From: CAYRFE01 sp964423645 [NCBI: uncultured bacterium]
Lineage (GTDB): Bacteria; Macinerneyibacteriota; Macinerneyibacteria; Macinerneyibacteriales
Assembly (NCBI GenBank): GCA_964423645.1
Contig: CAYRFE010000035.1
Coordinates: forward strand, 1-31,407
DNA: 31,407 bases
Direction of reading: 5' to 3'
Both the position numbers and the translations under genes were made by a program. The notes under the pieces were generated by a model, which saw only the letters and a program-made list of their open reading frames with translations, was not told the origin of the DNA and did not search any database. Of the stretch, positions 1 through 8,640 are shown piece by piece. Positions within the stretch are counted from its first letter, which is position 1. The number at the start of each line of letters is the position of its first letter.

Positions 1-46
1 AGCCTTGACTTTTTTGTTACTTTTTGTGGCAAGACAAAAAGTAAGG
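1..46. repeat. Palindromic intergenic repeat, left terminal copy
   Basis: The arms TTACTTTTTGT (17-27) and ACAAAAAGTAA (34-44) form a perfect 11-bp inverted repeat around a 6-base loop. Bases 1-30 recur exactly at 31378-31407. Bases 23-60 recur at 30937-30974 with about 34 of 38 identical. This is a dispersed intergenic element; no transposase is associated with it here. Confidence 0.85.
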
Positions 47-64
47 CATGATTTCATAAAACCC

Positions 65-87
65 CGGGAAGGCGTAAGGCCTTCCCC
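65..87. terminator. Hairpin downstream of the DUF4384 gene, possible terminator
   Basis: GGGAAGGC (66-73) pairs with GCCTTCCC (79-86) across a 5-base loop. Read on the minus strand, the stem is followed by GGGG then TTTT, so it could end transcription of the gene that stops at 180, about 95 bases away. The T-run is short and offset, and the hairpin sits among dispersed repeats, so it may simply be one of them. Confidence 0.35.
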
Positions 88-118
88 TACGTTCAAATCA
101 CTTTTTTAATGTATCGCA

Positions 119-132
119 CCCTCGCGGTTACG
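119..132. repeat. 14-bp direct repeat CCCTCGCGGTTACG, left copy
   Basis: An exact copy lies at 31205-31218, in the opposite flank of the gene cluster and in the same orientation. It is probably a fragment of a larger dispersed repeat. Confidence 0.6.
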
Positions 133-179
133 TGCTTGCCACGATATTACACGTTCACTACTGCACCCACTGACTCTTA

Positions 180-1088
180 TCACTGATGCTCCAAAGTAAT
201 CACTTTCATTATCGCACCTTTGCCGCGAATTATTTCAGTAACATTCTTGGTGTCCTTGCGTGTGGAAGTTACCTTTATTGCACGTTTCTGTATATTTTTC
301 TTAAGAATATCTTTCACATCGGCGCCGCCGTCAATGCTTTTCATAAGAAGCCCGATATCTTTCATCTCAGTGATCGACACGATCACATATAACAGTTCTT
401 TTCCCTTTTCACCTTCAACGAAAAACACATTCTCATCATCCGGTAATAATTCTGTCTGTTGCGCTCTAATGATACCTGTCCCATCCATATGCGGATATAT
501 CAGGCTCATTGCACCCTGTTGATCTTCATTAATTATGTAGACGAATACATCTTTCGATGCAGAGAACTGAATACGGAATTCATCGCCGTCTTTAAGCGGC
601 AAATCTGACGGTATCACTGCAAAACTGTATGTGCCGTCTGTATTCGTTTTCCTTTTGATAAGTTGAATACTGAAATCAATCGGTGTCTCATCCGTTTTTT
701 TTATCTGTGATAATAACGCGTTCGCATACTCAGTGATCTGCGCGGTATCAACTTCTATCTCTGCCGTGAGTGTCACGGTAATAGTCTTTTTGGCCGGATC
801 AAGTGAGACGTCTTTATTACTCACTTTGATAACCTTTGTAACACCTGCAGCAAATGCTTTGATTTCATCATTTTCAAGCATGAAGTTTTTTACTTCTGTT
901 TTCGATTGTATGACCGTGCCTGCGCGTTCCAATGCTTGGCGTTTGGCAACAATAAGAGCTCTGTCGCTTATTGCATCAATACTTTCGTTACTCCCGCCTG
1001 TCGCTTCAGCGGTCTCGGTATATCGCTCAGCAAAAACATAAAAAACCATACAACACACGACACAACCCAACATCATATACTTCTTCAT
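180..1088 (-). CDS. Secreted DUF4384-domain protein
   Basis: This protein of about 302 residues starts at ATG 1088, preceded by GGGAGG. A further in-frame ATG lies upstream (1154), but the chosen start places a typical signal peptide (MKK, a hydrophobic stretch, then a likely VFA cleavage site) at the N terminus. Residues about 25-130 resemble the FlgT/LPP20-like alpha-beta module (an RQALERAGTVIQSKTEV-type segment). Residues about 160-250 resemble DUF4384 (LKDGDEFRIQFSASKDVFVYI, then an IYPH-type segment), a domain often found in envelope proteins and beside kinases. The function is unknown; a periplasmic or surface role is inferred. It has its own sigma70-like promoter and lies 386 bases beyond the nearest kinase, so it need not belong to the signalling operon. 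Confidence 0.8.
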   Translation of the reverse strand: MKKYMMLGCVVCCMVFYVFAERYTETAEATGGSNESIDAISDRALIVAKRQALERAGTVIQSKTEVKNFMLENDEIKAFAAGVTKVIKVSNKDVSLDPAKKTITVTLTAEIEVDTAQITEYANALLSQIKKTDETPIDFSIQLIKRKTNTDGTYSFAVIPSDLPLKDGDEFRIQFSASKDVFVYIINEDQQGAMSLIYPHMDGTGIIRAQQTELLPDDENVFFVEGEKGKELLYVIVSITEMKDIGLLMKSIDGGADVKDILKKNIQKRAIKVTSTRKDTKNVTEIIRGKGAIMKVITLEHQ

Positions 1089-1113
1089 ATGCGCCTCCCG
1101 TAATTCATACATA

Positions 1114-1141
1114 ACTATAGCACAAATATCATATTTTTCAA
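1114..1141 (-). promoter_or_regulatory. Sigma70-type promoter of the DUF4384 gene
   Basis: On the minus strand the -35 is TTGAAA (1141-1136) and the -10 is TATAGT (1119-1114), each 5 of 6 consensus, with a 16-bp spacer. A TGC just before the -10 gives an extended -10. The predicted start near 1107 leaves a leader of about 20 nt carrying the GGGAGG ribosome site. Confidence 0.6.
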
Positions 1142-1149
1142 CATGCCGA

Positions 1150-1165
1150 TGCAAAACATTTGCCG
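1150..1165 (-). promoter_or_regulatory. Possible sigma54 promoter upstream of the DUF4384 gene
   Basis: The minus strand reads CGGCAAATGTTTTGCA. It has the GG-N10-GC spacing and 9 of 12 matches to TGGCACGnnnnTTGCW, including a complete TTGCA -12 element. It would start transcription near 1140, about 50 nt before the ATG. It lies just upstream of a stronger sigma70 candidate, so it may be chance. Confidence 0.27.
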
Positions 1166-1220
1166 TTTGAGATCATTGCGAATAAAAAGTCGAGACCTTT
1201 GCGAAACTACAATATTTTGA

Positions 1221-1297
1221 ATTTGTGCCCACCCCAAATCCCTCCCGTGAAAATCGGGAGGGGTTTACGTTTTCGGTTACAGCCACGGCATGCCGTG
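1221..1297. repeat. REP-like palindromic repeats in the 386-bp gap between kinase and DUF4384 gene
   Basis: CCCTCCCG (1240-1247) and CGGGAGGG (1255-1262) form an 8-bp stem with a 7-base loop. CACGGCATGCCGTG (1284-1297) is a perfect 14-bp palindrome. The segment from 1224 (GTGCC, then CCCCAAA, then TCCCGTGA) has a diverged copy at about 30977-31003 in the other flank. The rest of 1089-1474 holds the promoters listed separately and no convincing gene: the open frame across it is largely translated repeat. Confidence 0.7.
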
Positions 1298-1474
1298 TCT
1301 CTACACCGTCCCCACACCCCTTTTTAGAGTAAAAAAAGTAAATTTGATAATTTTGAATTTTGCAAAGGGCTCGATTAGTTGTCCCGACTGAATCCTGCCG
1401 GTAACATTGCAAAAAACTAACCATTTTCTCTATAAACAGCTGATACACAGCAATGGGGTCACGCGTGTTAAAAT

Positions 1475-3136
1475 CTACTTCACAGAGTGAATATTTTTCT
1501 TTTCTTCAATTAATCCGGGCCTTGGCGCACTTTTTTCGGTTGGAATTTCTACCGTTACCGTAGTACCTTTTCCTTCTTCACTGTTGATATTAATTGTACC
1601 GCCATGAATATCCACAAATCGTTTCACAATTCCCAAACCCAAGCCGGTTCCTTTGATCCCGCTCACATTGGAACAACGATGAAAAGGTTCAAATAAACGT
1701 TCTAGTTCTTCTTCAGGAATACCTATGCCCTCATCCTTAATTTCAAATTTTGCTTTTCGCCCGTCATGTGCCACATGCAACTCAATTACGCCACCCTTCG
1801 GAGAATATTTGATTGCATTTGACATAAGATTGTTCAATACATGGGTCATGATTTTTTCATCAAGATACCCTTTTCGCTGATATGTTTCGTCGATATACTT
1901 CATCACATGGTGTTCATTGGCGATAACTTTGATTTCCTCAAACAACTCCGATGAAAACTCCACAATATCAAGCGGTTCAGGTTGGAAAACGACACGCCCT
2001 TCATCAACACGTCCAATAATTAACACTTCTTCAATCAATTGAGTCATATAATCTATAGACTTACGCACTCTCCCGTAATGGGAAATCACTTTTTCCTCAG
2101 GCCATTTCATACCGTATGTTTCCAATAAATCGATCGTAGCCTGAATGACCGTTAACGGTGTACGGAAATCATGGGACACAATCGATAAAAAACGGGTTTT
2201 CTGCTTATTGAGATCCTTTTCTTTGTCAAGCGCTTGCTCAACTGCCGCTTCGGCTTTTCTTCGCTCGGTGATATCTCGAGCAACTGCCACCACACAATGT
2301 GATTCTCCGAATGCAACACTTTGTAACAAAACTTCAACGGGAAAGGTCAAACCCGATTTTGTACGATGAACCGTCTCGATCGCGCGAGATATTTTTTTAT
2401 CAATTATTTCGTCAAATATTTGTTTTAAATCGTGATTTGAAAATGCCAGATTAATATCTTGAGGCGTCATTGTTTGAAACTCTTTGCGGGTATATCCTAA
2501 ATCTCTGCACGTAGAGTCACTTACGTCATAAAATTTAAGTGAAGGGTATTCTAGAAGGAACACATTGTCTGCAGAATTGTCGATCGCGACTCTGAATTTA
2601 ATAAGTTCTTCTTCTATCTTTTTTCGTATCGAAATTTCTGTCGCAAGTTCTTTGTTAACTTCTTTCAATCGTGCCGTTCGTTCTTCGACAAGATGTTCAA
2701 GCTTCACTTTTTGTTGCTCTTCATGATCTTTTAGTAATTGTTCCGCATGTTTTTTTTCTTTGAGAATCTGATACTCTTTTAATTCTCGTTGAATCGCGGG
2801 TATTAATCGCGAATAATTCCCTTTTTGAATATAATCATGTGCGCCGGCTTTCATTACTGAAACCGCAGTTTCTTCTCCGACCTGACCCGAAACGACGATA
2901 CAAGGAATATCGCACTGATTCTCTTTGATTATTTTCAAGGCTTCCAATGCATTGAAATGAGGCATTGCATAATCGATTATTATAATATCCCATTCGCCGT
3001 CAATCGTTGCCATCAATTCATTTTCAGTCTCGATACGATTCCAGGAACACGTGAATCCCCCGGTCTGTATCTCACGCACCAAGATAAGTGCATCATCCTC
3101 AGAATCGTCAATTATAAGTAATTTCAACGTTATCAT
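1475..3136 (-). CDS. Sensor histidine kinase, REC-PAS-HisKA-HATPase
   Basis: Start ATG 3136 has a GGAGAG ribosome site 5 bases upstream and gives 553 residues; an in-frame ATG at 3172 is less likely. An N-terminal receiver (about 1-120) has an acidic pair at D10/D11, a phospho-acceptor at D55 and a KG in place of the usual KP. A coiled coil and one PAS domain (about 180-300) follow. HisKA carries H322 in SHDFRTPL. The HATPase shows the N box (NNLMSNAIKYS), DEGIGIPEE and GTGLGLGIVKR. No membrane segment is seen, so it is a cytoplasmic kinase whose activity is presumably set by phosphorylation of its own receiver. The same receiver subtype opens the kinases at 4769 and 8641, so the three are paralogues. 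It is separated from the main operon by 205 bp with a possible sigma54 promoter. No partner regulator follows it. Confidence 0.9.
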   Translation of the reverse strand: MITLKLLIIDDSEDDALILVREIQTGGFTCSWNRIETENELMATIDGEWDIIIIDYAMPHFNALEALKIIKENQCDIPCIVVSGQVGEETAVSVMKAGAHDYIQKGNYSRLIPAIQRELKEYQILKEKKHAEQLLKDHEEQQKVKLEHLVEERTARLKEVNKELATEISIRKKIEEELIKFRVAIDNSADNVFLLEYPSLKFYDVSDSTCRDLGYTRKEFQTMTPQDINLAFSNHDLKQIFDEIIDKKISRAIETVHRTKSGLTFPVEVLLQSVAFGESHCVVAVARDITERRKAEAAVEQALDKEKDLNKQKTRFLSIVSHDFRTPLTVIQATIDLLETYGMKWPEEKVISHYGRVRKSIDYMTQLIEEVLIIGRVDEGRVVFQPEPLDIVEFSSELFEEIKVIANEHHVMKYIDETYQRKGYLDEKIMTHVLNNLMSNAIKYSPKGGVIELHVAHDGRKAKFEIKDEGIGIPEEELERLFEPFHRCSNVSGIKGTGLGLGIVKRFVDIHGGTININSEEGKGTTVTVEIPTEKSAPRPGLIEEKKNIHSVK

Positions 3137-3178
3137 GACAACTCTCCAATCAAATAAGAACACTCCATGCACTAATCA

Positions 3179-3194
3179 AGCATATTATGTACCA
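3179..3194 (-). promoter_or_regulatory. Possible sigma54 promoter of the REC-PAS kinase
   Basis: The minus strand reads TGGTACATAATATGCT: GG-N10-GC with 9 of 12 matches to the sigma54 consensus. The predicted start near 3168 leaves a leader of about 30 nt before ATG 3136, with the ribosome site in place. The gene just upstream in transcription encodes a sigma54 activator. I saw no comparable sigma70 promoter in this 205-bp gap. Confidence 0.4.
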
Positions 3195-3318
3195 TTAACA
3201 ACCGGATCTCATGAACCGCAAAAGCACTGTATTTATACCTCATTGCTATCCCGGAGGCTAATTCATCACATCAATAACAAAAACAATACCATCAATAATA
3301 CTCGTCACGACAATCATT

Positions 3319-3334
3319 CTTGACACATGTCAAG
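3319..3334. promoter_or_regulatory. TTGACA-TG-TGTCAA dyad, possible activator site
   Basis: Plus strand CTTGACACATGTCAAG has 7-bp arms around two central bases. It lies about 150 bp upstream of the predicted sigma54 start at 3168, a usual distance for an enhancer-type activator site. A half-site with the same octamer TTGACACA lies at 30741-30748, also about 150 bp upstream of the candidate sigma54 promoter of cheD. It is just after the stop of the NtrC-like gene and lacks a T-run, so it is not a convincing terminator. Confidence 0.3.
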
Positions 3335-3341
3335 CAATTTT

Positions 3342-4763
3342 TCAAGACGTTTCTTCATCGTCCTTCCCGCTTTTTAATCGTTGACTCAACGCTTGACGAG
3401 TAATCCCCAATAATTGAGACGCTACACTCTGATTATTATGGGTCTTGGCAAGGGCAGCGTGTATCAAACACTGTTGTACATCTTTTAACGTCGGGAAAAA
3501 AGGTACGCCGAGAAAAAGAGCCATAAGATCATCACAATTTTCTTCTTGTTGTGGTGAATCACCTTTCTTGAGGGCACGAAAAGAATTTTCAGAAAAGGCA
3601 CCTCCCTCATGAACACTCACCGCATCAATTATCATCGCACGTAACTCTCGTACGTTCCCGGGAAACATATACATTCCAAGTGCCGAGTATATCCCGTTCT
3701 GCACAGCGGGTTTCTTTTTGCCCAGCATCTGTGCCGCTTCTTCAAAAAAGAGTTCTGCAAGTACGGGTATATCGTCAGTACGTTCACGTAACGGTGGCAG
3801 ATGAATATGATGTGCATGTAATCGATAATACAGATCTTTACGAAATTCTCCCTTTTCAAGCATTTTTTTGAGATCCTGATTTGTTGCGACAATGATCAAT
3901 GCATCAGAGTAATGTGCATCATCCGAGCCGAGCGGGTAAAACTCATTTTCCTGAAGTAATCGTAGTAGCTTCACCTGTGATGCAAGACTGAGATCCCCTA
4001 TTTCATCGAGAAAGAGAATCCCCCCGGAAGCTTTTTCAATCAATCCGCTCCGTGCATTTTGGGCATCGGTAAATGCACCCTTTTTATGACCGAAAAGTGT
4101 GTCGGTAAACATATGATCGTCAAGACCGGCAGCATTCACCGTCACAAACTGACCGGCTCGACCACTCAATCGATGAAATGCCTTTGCGATTAACTCTTTC
4201 CCGGTACCTGTTTCTCCGGTTATTAAAACCGGTTCCGACGTCTTCGCAATTGCTTCCATATATCTGAAGATCGTATGCATTTTATCATTTACAGTCACGA
4301 TCTCAGAAAATATGTCGGGATTTTTTATTGCCTTCGAAAAAAGTCCGTTTCGTAACCGCTCATTTTCTCGTCTCAGTTCTCGAACCTCAATCGCACGTTT
4401 TATAATAGAGATCATACGATTTACTTCGACAGGCTTTACCAGATAATCGTATGCTCCCGCGCGTATCGCATCAACAGCAGACTCTATCGTATTGATACCG
4501 GTCACAATGATGACGGGTATTTCAGGATGATCGGCATTGATCTGTTGTAATACTTCCAGTCCTGATATATGCGGCATTGTAAGATCAAGAAGGATGATCT
4601 CATATGCACGTGATGAAACGCGTGCCGACACATTTCTGGAATCTAATTCACTCTCTACATGATTAATACCTGCTTCCGCAAGCGTGAGCATCATCCCGTT
4701 AAGAATATGCTGTTCGTCATCAATCATCAATATGGGTAATTCCGGAAACAAATGCTCAGTCAT
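3342..4763 (-). CDS. NtrC-family sigma54-dependent response regulator
   Basis: This 473-residue protein has the full NtrC architecture. The receiver (about 8-125) has D15/D16, phospho-acceptor D60 and K110-P111. The AAA+ domain (about 150-375) shows Walker A GETGTGKE (183-190), Walker B GILFLDEI (248-255) and an LRER segment near 325. A Fis-type helix-turn-helix sits near the C terminus (ASQLLGITRQALSQRLKS, 448-465). The sigma54-contacting loop reads GAFTDA (229-234), not the usual GAFTGA. Family knowledge says such proteins bind upstream sites and drive open-complex formation by sigma54 polymerase. Its start lies 5 bp after the NtrB-like kinase, and its ribosome site (GGAGGAGG) is encoded by that kinase's terminal glycines. 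The two are probably cognate. It is the only DNA-binding output recognised in the window. Confidence 0.95.
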   Translation of the reverse strand: MTEHLFPELPILMIDDEQHILNGMMLTLAEAGINHVESELDSRNVSARVSSRAYEIILLDLTMPHISGLEVLQQINADHPEIPVIIVTGINTIESAVDAIRAGAYDYLVKPVEVNRMISIIKRAIEVRELRRENERLRNGLFSKAIKNPDIFSEIVTVNDKMHTIFRYMEAIAKTSEPVLITGETGTGKELIAKAFHRLSGRAGQFVTVNAAGLDDHMFTDTLFGHKKGAFTDAQNARSGLIEKASGGILFLDEIGDLSLASQVKLLRLLQENEFYPLGSDDAHYSDALIIVATNQDLKKMLEKGEFRKDLYYRLHAHHIHLPPLRERTDDIPVLAELFFEEAAQMLGKKKPAVQNGIYSALGMYMFPGNVRELRAMIIDAVSVHEGGAFSENSFRALKKGDSPQQEENCDDLMALFLGVPFFPTLKDVQQCLIHAALAKTHNNQSVASQLLGITRQALSQRLKSGKDDEETS

Positions 4764-4768
4764 ACACG

Positions 4769-7700
4769 TTAGCCTCCTCCACCATACTCCGGCAAGCGTA
4801 TTTCCACGCGAGTGCCTCGCCCTTGTTGTGAAAAAAATTGCAAAGTCCCGTTATGATCTTGAATTATTTTCAACGATACCGACAAACCGAGTCCTGTCCC
4901 CTTTTTTTGCCCCTTCGTTGTAAAAAACGGATCTGTTATACGTGCCAAATCTTCTTTGCTGATACCGCATCCTTCGTCTGTGACTGCCAAGACAATCTCT
5001 TTACGTTGAGAATCATACTGTGTCTCTACTGATATGCCCTGTTTCGGTGATGTGAGCGCTTGGCACGCATTTTGAATGATATTGATAATGACTTGTTCGA
5101 CCCGCTGAATATTTGCGTGAATACACGGGAGATCATCCGCTTTTTTTATGGAAAATCTTTGTGTTGATTGTCGCACAAACGGTGCAATAAGGCGCACAGC
5201 ACCATCCAGAGCATCCTCTATATGGATCAATTCCATGCTTTCCATTGTATCTTGTCGTGCAAAATCTTTCAGCTCTTCAACAATATTTTTAATTCTGTTC
5301 GCCCCTTCTTCAATACCGTGAAGCATCGACGGAAATGAATCCCGAACGACACTGTATTTCAATCGTTTTCCGATCACAAAATCGCCTTCATTTCGCATAA
5401 ATTCATCAAGGATCGGCACACTTTTTTCAAAATACTGTCGTAATAACGGCACGTTGAGCAGAATGAAATTATTCGGATTATTAACTTCGTGTGCCACACC
5501 CGACACCAACATACCCAAAGAGATCATTTTATCTGCCTGTATAAGTTGCTGTTGTCGAATCTTTTCCTCTTCCTGCGCCTTCTTCAATGCGGTAATATCA
5601 GTGACCAACGCAACTGTGCCGATGTGCTCATTATTTTCATCAAAAACGGACGCTGAAGATAAAAGCGTAAATATTGTATCCCCGCTACGCGTAATAAATT
5701 CAAATTCATACTGCCTATTCCGCAACAATGTATCACCCTTGGATACTTCTCGAAAAACGTCATGCATTGTCGGCGCAATGATCTCATACATCCTTTGTCC
5801 GATCAATTGATCAACGGTATCATATCCAAGAATTGCAGCCATTCGTGCATTTGCGTATCCCACCGTTCCATCGTTCATGATTGAAAGAATTCCTTCTTGT
5901 GCTAATTCTACCAATTGCCGATATTTCTCTTCACTCGCCCTGAGCGCTTCAGTGATTCGTATGCGATTGATGGCAATAGATGCTTGTTGAATAACCGTTT
6001 CTATGGTTTGTTTTTGATATTCCTGACAATGTTCAGTTGGCAACAGAAGGGTAATCCCTCCCAACAACTGTCCATGAATCGCAAAACCCATTGCATAAAC
6101 CGAATGAACATGCAACATTTTTTCGATCATTCCACACATTTTTTTCGGAATTGTCCGCGAACTGACCGTATACAATCCGCCGGGTATTTTTTCCAATTTA
6201 TTCGAAAGAAAGAGCGCTTTTTCTTCATTCGTCATGGCATCCACATTCACCGTTATATCTTGTAACGATTTACCGATCGTACGACTCACCAGCGGTATCA
6301 TGTTTTCACTGCCGATACATTTCCTGATCCTTACTGCATGCATTGAATCATTCACATATGACAATATCGCAAACGCTTCCGGCATAATCCTTTCGATCAT
6401 TGCACCGACAACTGAAAATATATTGTCAATATTCTCTGCCTCATTAAAATCCGCTGCCGCTTCCGATAATTCAGAAAGCATGGCAATATATTCAGCCTGA
6501 ACGCGATCTGCCAAATAATGCTCAATCGCTATTCCAATATTATTGGCCAACAATTTGAGCAACTCCAATTCAGAAGATATCCATTCGCGTGAATACCGAC
6601 ACTCATCAAACCCTATGAAACCCCACCACTCTTTTTTAACAAATATCGGTACGACGGCAAGAGATTGTATCCCTTGCTTTTCCAGTACTCGTCGCTCGCT
6701 TACGGGGAAATCATTTACCATACCGCTGATGATCGTATCATCTGCAAGTGTCAACCAGCGTTCAGCGCCGGATTCTTTGTATGTAATCGCTTGAAGCTGA
6801 GGATTATCAATTTCTCTGTGTGCCGCATCGTATGTCCACTCGGCAAGATGTGTCATAGTGATCTCATTTCCACGCAGACCGTTTTGAAAAACATACGCTC
6901 GGCTTACTCCTGCCGCAGCCCCGATACGTGCTAAAATATCATGTATAACATCAAACCAATTCACATTTTTCAAAAACATCTCCGATGCATAGTCAATCGC
7001 CTCGAGCATACGCTCCCGAGCGATCAAAGCTTCCTCGGCATTTTTCCGTTCAGTCACATCTGAGATAAGACCGTCATATCCCTCAACTACACCGTCATGA
7101 TCGACGTGAATGACGATCGTATCACGAACCCAGCGCATCGCACCGTCTTTCTTGTAAATTCTGTGTTCAAACGGGGGCACTACCACACCTTGCAACACTT
7201 CTTCAAGAGATGTCATAACCGATACACGGTCATCCGGATGGATCATGGCATGCCACTGCAAGGTGTTTTGTGACAATTCCTCAGGTGAATATCCCGTGAC
7301 CGCTCTGCATCCTTCACTATGAGTAGTCGAAACAGCATTCCCGTCAATGATTTTAACAGAAAACATATAGTCGGTCACTGATGATAACAACGTTCTGTAT
7401 CGTGCCTCGCTGTCTTGTATACTACGCGCATTATGAACTCGTTCGGTAATATCACGACAAAGAATACAGTGTAGTGACGCAACCGTTGTGGTTGACACAA
7501 TAAAAATACCCGTCTCAATAATTCGTGGCGTACCATGAAGCGGCTGAATGATCGCTTCATTCATACCTTTATTCCATAATGATCGCCGTGCGTCTCGCCA
7601 CGCATGCCATTCGGCGTGTAATTGCTCGACCGTATACGATTCGTTACCACACACAATACCGATATCCGCAAATACTTGCCACACGGGTGTACCGACGACG

Positions 7701-8239
7701 ACCGTAGCCGCCAATCCCGAGATGACCGCCATCGCATGATTCCACTCTATTATTATTCCGTCGTCATCTGCTAATATTACTCCCTCAACCGATTGTTCTA
7801 TAAGTCTTCTGAATATTTCTTCGCGCTCAATGAGCCTGGCCTCAATAAGTTCTTTCGATTTTCGTATACGATACTCTTTAATTTCTCGCTGAATCGCCGG
7901 TACTAGACGAGACAAGTTCCCTTTGACCAAAAAATCTGATGCTCCCGCCTTCATTGCCTCAACCGCTGTTTCTTCACCATATTTCCCCGAAACCATAATA
8001 CAGGGAATATCACACTGTTGCGTCCGAAGCAATTCTAATACACGCATACCGGTGAATTTCGGGAGATAATAATCCGTTATGATTATATCGCAACCCGCAC
8101 GGAGTGTTTTTAAAAAATCTTCCTCGGTTTCAACTCTTGTACATACGAGATCATACCCCCCGCGACGTATTTCGCGTTCAATTATAAGCGCATCATCATC
8201 GCTGTCTTCTATAAGCAAAAGTGTAAGTGCTTCAGCCAT
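4769..8239 (-). CDS. NtrB-like sensor kinase, REC-PAS-PAS-GAF-GAF-PAS-HisKA-HATPase
   Basis: This protein has 1156 residues. The N-terminal receiver (about 1-122) has D11 with further acids and phospho-acceptor D56. PAS domains lie near 145-270 and 275-400, two GAF regions near 405-560 and 570-755 (the second more diverged), and a third PAS near 760-885. The transmitter has H917 in GVAHEVNNPNNF, an H-box style shared with NtrB/ZraS-type kinases that pair with sigma54 activators. The HATPase shows N box NIIQNACQAL, DEGCGI and GTGLGLSVS. No membrane helix is seen, so it is cytoplasmic. ATG 8239 is 1 bp after the stop of the CheY-like gene. The nearest GGAG is 16 bases away, so translation probably depends on coupling. 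The C terminus ends in four glycines that carry the next gene's ribosome site. Its ligand is unknown. Confidence 0.93.
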   Translation of the reverse strand: MAEALTLLLIEDSDDDALIIEREIRRGGYDLVCTRVETEEDFLKTLRAGCDIIITDYYLPKFTGMRVLELLRTQQCDIPCIMVSGKYGEETAVEAMKAGASDFLVKGNLSRLVPAIQREIKEYRIRKSKELIEARLIEREEIFRRLIEQSVEGVILADDDGIIIEWNHAMAVISGLAATVVVGTPVWQVFADIGIVCGNESYTVEQLHAEWHAWRDARRSLWNKGMNEAIIQPLHGTPRIIETGIFIVSTTTVASLHCILCRDITERVHNARSIQDSEARYRTLLSSVTDYMFSVKIIDGNAVSTTHSEGCRAVTGYSPEELSQNTLQWHAMIHPDDRVSVMTSLEEVLQGVVVPPFEHRIYKKDGAMRWVRDTIVIHVDHDGVVEGYDGLISDVTERKNAEEALIARERMLEAIDYASEMFLKNVNWFDVIHDILARIGAAAGVSRAYVFQNGLRGNEITMTHLAEWTYDAAHREIDNPQLQAITYKESGAERWLTLADDTIISGMVNDFPVSERRVLEKQGIQSLAVVPIFVKKEWWGFIGFDECRYSREWISSELELLKLLANNIGIAIEHYLADRVQAEYIAMLSELSEAAADFNEAENIDNIFSVVGAMIERIMPEAFAILSYVNDSMHAVRIRKCIGSENMIPLVSRTIGKSLQDITVNVDAMTNEEKALFLSNKLEKIPGGLYTVSSRTIPKKMCGMIEKMLHVHSVYAMGFAIHGQLLGGITLLLPTEHCQEYQKQTIETVIQQASIAINRIRITEALRASEEKYRQLVELAQEGILSIMNDGTVGYANARMAAILGYDTVDQLIGQRMYEIIAPTMHDVFREVSKGDTLLRNRQYEFEFITRSGDTIFTLLSSASVFDENNEHIGTVALVTDITALKKAQEEEKIRQQQLIQADKMISLGMLVSGVAHEVNNPNNFILLNVPLLRQYFEKSVPILDEFMRNEGDFVIGKRLKYSVVRDSFPSMLHGIEEGANRIKNIVEELKDFARQDTMESMELIHIEDALDGAVRLIAPFVRQSTQRFSIKKADDLPCIHANIQRVEQVIINIIQNACQALTSPKQGISVETQYDSQRKEIVLAVTDEGCGISKEDLARITDPFFTTKGQKKGTGLGLSVSLKIIQDHNGTLQFFSQQGRGTRVEIRLPEYGGGG

Positions 8240-8240
8240 G

Positions 8241-8636
8241 CTATACGAGTTGCATCTCCTTCAGACGTTCCATCAAGCCCTGTTTGGTTATCGGCTTCAC
8301 AATATACGTCGTCGCACCACCCTTATTATAAGCCTCGACAACATTTCGAGGATCACCAAGCGCAGTGGTCATCAAAATTTTCGTCTCTTTATCATAGGGA
8401 ACACCGTATTCATGCTCTATTCGACGTATCGCTTTGAGCGCATCCTGACCATCCATTTCAGGCATCATGATATCCAAACATAACAAATCAAACGGAGATT
8501 TTTCTGCAAGTGCTACTCGAAAAGCATTGATAGCTTCGAGTCCGTTAATGACCGTGACACATTCTCCTAATGGAGCCAACAATTTTTGTAACAACATCCG
8601 GCATACGAAATCATCATCGGCGATCAAAATCTTCAT
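8241..8636 (-). CDS. Stand-alone CheY-like receiver
   Basis: This 131-residue single receiver has acidic residues D7-D9, phospho-acceptor D55 in LDIMMPEMDG and K114-P115. There is no output domain. The frame stays open upstream, but ATG 8636 is chosen because it lies 4 bp past the stop of the hybrid kinase and has GGAGGA upstream, within that gene's last codons. The position between a hybrid kinase and an NtrB-like kinase with its own receiver suggests a phosphoryl shuttle between them. A protein-binding output is equally possible. Confidence 0.93.
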   Translation of the reverse strand: MKILIADDDFVCRMLLQKLLAPLGECVTVINGLEAINAFRVALAEKSPFDLLCLDIMMPEMDGQDALKAIRRIEHEYGVPYDKETKILMTTALGDPRNVVEAYNKGGATTYIVKPITKQGLMERLKEMQLV

Positions 8637-8640
8637 ACTA

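Noticed and set aside
1240-1262. Terminator of the REC-PAS kinase
   Set aside because: On the minus strand the stem is not followed by a T-run, lies more than 200 bp after the stop, and is a member of a repeated family.
1173-1448. Minus-strand open frame of 91 codons between the kinase and the DUF4384 gene
   Set aside because: Much of it is the translation of the REP-like hairpins at 1221-1297; it has no recognisable domain and overlaps likely regulatory DNA.
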